Positions 5,717-7,141 of a stretch of 7,141 nt of DNA are shown here, in pieces. Both the position numbers and the translations under genes were made by a program. The notes beneath the pieces are model-generated. The model searched no databases, had not been told where the DNA came from, and was given only the letters and a program-made list of their open reading frames with translations. Source of the stretch: Bacillota bacterium (lineage in GTDB: Bacteria; Bacillota; Clostridia; Acetivibrionales; DSM-1351); the NCBI GenBank assembly GCA_023433945.1, contig JAEYTP010000014.1, positions 1 through 7,141 on the forward strand, in the 5' to 3' direction. Numbering within the stretch: position 1 is the first letter of the stretch; each line of letters opens with the position of its first letter.

Positions 5717-6568
5717 ATGAATAATATTTTGGAGATAAATGGTCTATCAAAAGCGTTTAAGGACTTTAAACTAAACGATATCAGCTTTAATGTTGAGAGG
5801 GGCTGCATCATGGGCTTTGTTGGACAAAATGGTTCAGGCAAAACAACAACAATAAAGCTAATTTTAAATGCAATTAATAAGGATGGGGGAAAGGTCAACA
5901 TATTTGGCAGAGATAATCTTGAACATGAGGTATACGTTAAAGCTAAGATAGGATACATACCAGACCAGGACTATTTTATGCCAAAAATGACGTTGAAACA
6001 TTATGCTAAAGCACTGAAATTATTTTATGACACATGGGATGACGATTTGTTAGGAAGTTATGCAGATAGGTGGTCAATACCTCTTGACAAGAAGCTGAAT
6101 GAACTGTCAAAAGGCACCAAAACAAAGGCAATGCTGGCTTTGGCGTTTGCTCATAGTCCCGAGTTGTTGATTTTGGATGAGCCGACAGCTGGTCTCGACC
6201 CTGTAGCTAGAATAGAGGTATTGGACCTGCTTAGGGATTTTGTGGCTGATGGTCAGCGCTCAGTTTTATTCTCTTCTCATATTACTTCGGATTTAGATAA
6301 GATAGCTGACTATATTACAATCATTAATAATGGAACAATTCTAGAAAGCCTTTCAATAGACAAAATAGAAGAAAAGTATGTTCTAATATCTGGTGCTCTA
6401 TCCGAACTTTCCGGAATTGAGTCAGAGTTTGTAGGTATACGTAAGGGAACTACGCGTTTTGAAGGTTTAATTTTGAGAGAAAGAGCGCACAAGCTATCAT
6501 TCCGCTTCGAACAGCAAATTCCAAATATTGAGAACATGTTAACTTTCAGTATATGGGGGAATAAGTGA
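5717..6568 (+). CDS. ABC transporter ATP-binding protein
   Basis: This is the cytoplasmic ATPase (283 aa) of an ABC transporter, paired with the membrane protein that follows. Walker A is GQNGSGKTT (36-44), the Q-loop is at IPDQ (81-84), the signature is LSKGT (130-134), Walker B is LLILDEP (150-156), the D-loop is AGLDP (158-162) and the switch histidine is in SSH (186-188). All catalytic residues are present. The signature departs from LSGGQ; LSKG variants are common in the YtrB/CcmA-like ATPases found beside YtrA regulators. About 75 residues after the core domain form a C-terminal extension, also usual in this group. The start has AAAGGAG (5701-5707) 9 bases upstream. The stop TGA shares one base with the permease ATG. 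It is probably co-transcribed with gntR, despite an unusually long 153-base gap. The substrate is unknown; relatives take part in export or in defence against cell-envelope stress. Confidence 0.94.
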   Translation: MNNILEINGLSKAFKDFKLNDISFNVERGCIMGFVGQNGSGKTTTIKLILNAINKDGGKVNIFGRDNLEHEVYVKAKIGYIPDQDYFMPKMTLKHYAKALKLFYDTWDDDLLGSYADRWSIPLDKKLNELSKGTKTKAMLALAFAHSPELLILDEPTAGLDPVARIEVLDLLRDFVADGQRSVLFSSHITSDLDKIADYITIINNGTILESLSIDKIEEKYVLISGALSELSGIESEFVGIRKGTTRFEGLILRERAHKLSFRFEQQIPNIENMLTFSIWGNK

Positions 6569-7141
6569 TGGATGAAATAAAAAAATTGTTCAGGGCAGCA
6601 AGATATCTAGAACAAAAATCACAACCGTGGATTAAGTATTTATTTTTAGTAGTGATGTTACTCCTTTTTACTGTAAACATTATAATGGTATGCTCAACAA
6701 ATAATGAAAGCACTTATGATCGTACTTATGATCGTATAGGAAGTATTGTAATTCAAAAAATAAATCTTTTATTCTGTTCTTCAATGTGTTTTTTATCTTT
6801 GGGGAATATAACTAGATCAAAATCTTCTCTAGGTGGAACAAGCTTTATAGAGCTATCACTTATGTTACCGATAAAAAAGACCAGTATACTAAAGTATCGG
6901 TACATATTTTCTCTAGTATCTATTGTTCCTACTTTAATAGTGATAATTTTCAGCTTTGTATGGTACATAATAAAAGGAATATCGGGGTTTGCTGGCTATA
7001 TAGGTCTGGAAATTATAATTGTATCCTTTTTCTATATAATGCTAAACTTCTACTTATTGGATAACATAGTTCAGAACAATAAAAATACTATTAATAAGGT
7101 TGTCAGTTTTATAATTATTGTAATGTTATTTATATTACCGT
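6568..7141 (+). CDS. ABC-2 type transporter permease (partial, runs off the window)
   Basis: The ATG at 6568 overlaps the ATPase stop codon by one base and the frame stays open for 191 residues to the window end, so the 3' part is missing. The visible part is a membrane protein: hydrophobic segments at about 23-42, 60-80, 113-135, 142-164 and 178-191. A cytoplasmic-looking N-terminus (MDEIKKLFRAARYLEQK) precedes the first. LPIKKTSILKYRY at 100-112 resembles the LPI-(K/S)(K/R)-x3-(V/L) loop often seen in ABC-2 permeases of clostridia and bacilli. The overlap implies translational coupling and a complex with the ATPase. Residues 49-56 read TYDRTYDR in the loop after the first segment, the product of an exact 12-base tandem duplication. 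The substrate cannot be told. Confidence 0.86.
   Translation, partial: MDEIKKLFRAARYLEQKSQPWIKYLFLVVMLLLFTVNIIMVCSTNNESTYDRTYDRIGSIVIQKINLLFCSSMCFLSLGNITRSKSSLGGTSFIELSLMLPIKKTSILKYRYIFSLVSIVPTLIVIIFSFVWYIIKGISGFAGYIGLEIIIVSFFYIMLNFYLLDNIVQNNKNTINKVVSFIIIVMLFILP
6712..6735 (+). repeat. Exact 12-base tandem duplication inside the permease gene
   Basis: ACTTATGATCGT occurs twice in direct succession (6712-6723 and 6724-6735). It keeps the reading frame and doubles the residues TYDR in a predicted loop between the first two membrane segments. Confidence 0.9.

Noticed and set aside
6753..6968. 71-codon - strand frame opposite the permease gene
   Set aside because: The + strand is continuously open here as the continuation of the ABC cassette and encodes clear membrane segments; the antisense frame is a shadow.

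Overview
The window looks like chromosomal DNA of an anaerobic, low-GC Firmicute, most likely a clostridium and possibly of the Ruminiclostridium type. The reasons are AT-rich intergenic DNA, strong AGGAGG-type ribosome binding sites, a ferredoxin-dependent 2-oxoacid oxidoreductase, a type III glutamine synthetase and a YtrA-type GntR/ABC cassette. The genus is inferred from overall character; no search was run.

Layout. (1) Positions 1-2428, + strand: the end of an operon for a 2-oxoacid:ferredoxin oxidoreductase. It has the last codons of what is probably the small ferredoxin subunit, then the alpha (VorB/KorA-like), beta (TPP-binding) and gamma subunits, tightly packed. (2) Positions 2429-2768: 340 bases without a convincing gene. 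They hold a run of inverted repeats, a strong + strand terminator and a second hairpin that ends the convergent gene. (3) Positions 2769-4859, - strand: glnN, a 696-residue type III glutamine synthetase whose start is moved here to an internal ATG. (4) Positions 4860-5191: a very AT-rich divergent promoter region shared by glnN and gntR. (5) Positions 5192-7141, + strand: a gntR regulator, a 153-base gap with a duplicated element, an ABC ATPase, and an ABC-2 type permease that overlaps the ATPase stop codon and runs off the window end.

How the parts work together. The oxidoreductase subunits form one complex that converts 2-oxoacids to acyl-CoA with ferredoxin as electron carrier, or the reverse. 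Glutamine synthetase assimilates ammonium; if the oxidoreductase used 2-oxoglutarate, both would act near the same carbon/nitrogen node, but they are separate convergent transcription units. The gntR-ABC cassette looks like a self-regulated exporter of unknown substrate.

No wholly new system is evident. The most distinctive non-coding signal is a 29-bp near-perfect dyad (12 of 13 arm positions matched) over the gntR promoter and start region, which is a strong candidate for the operator bound by that regulator.
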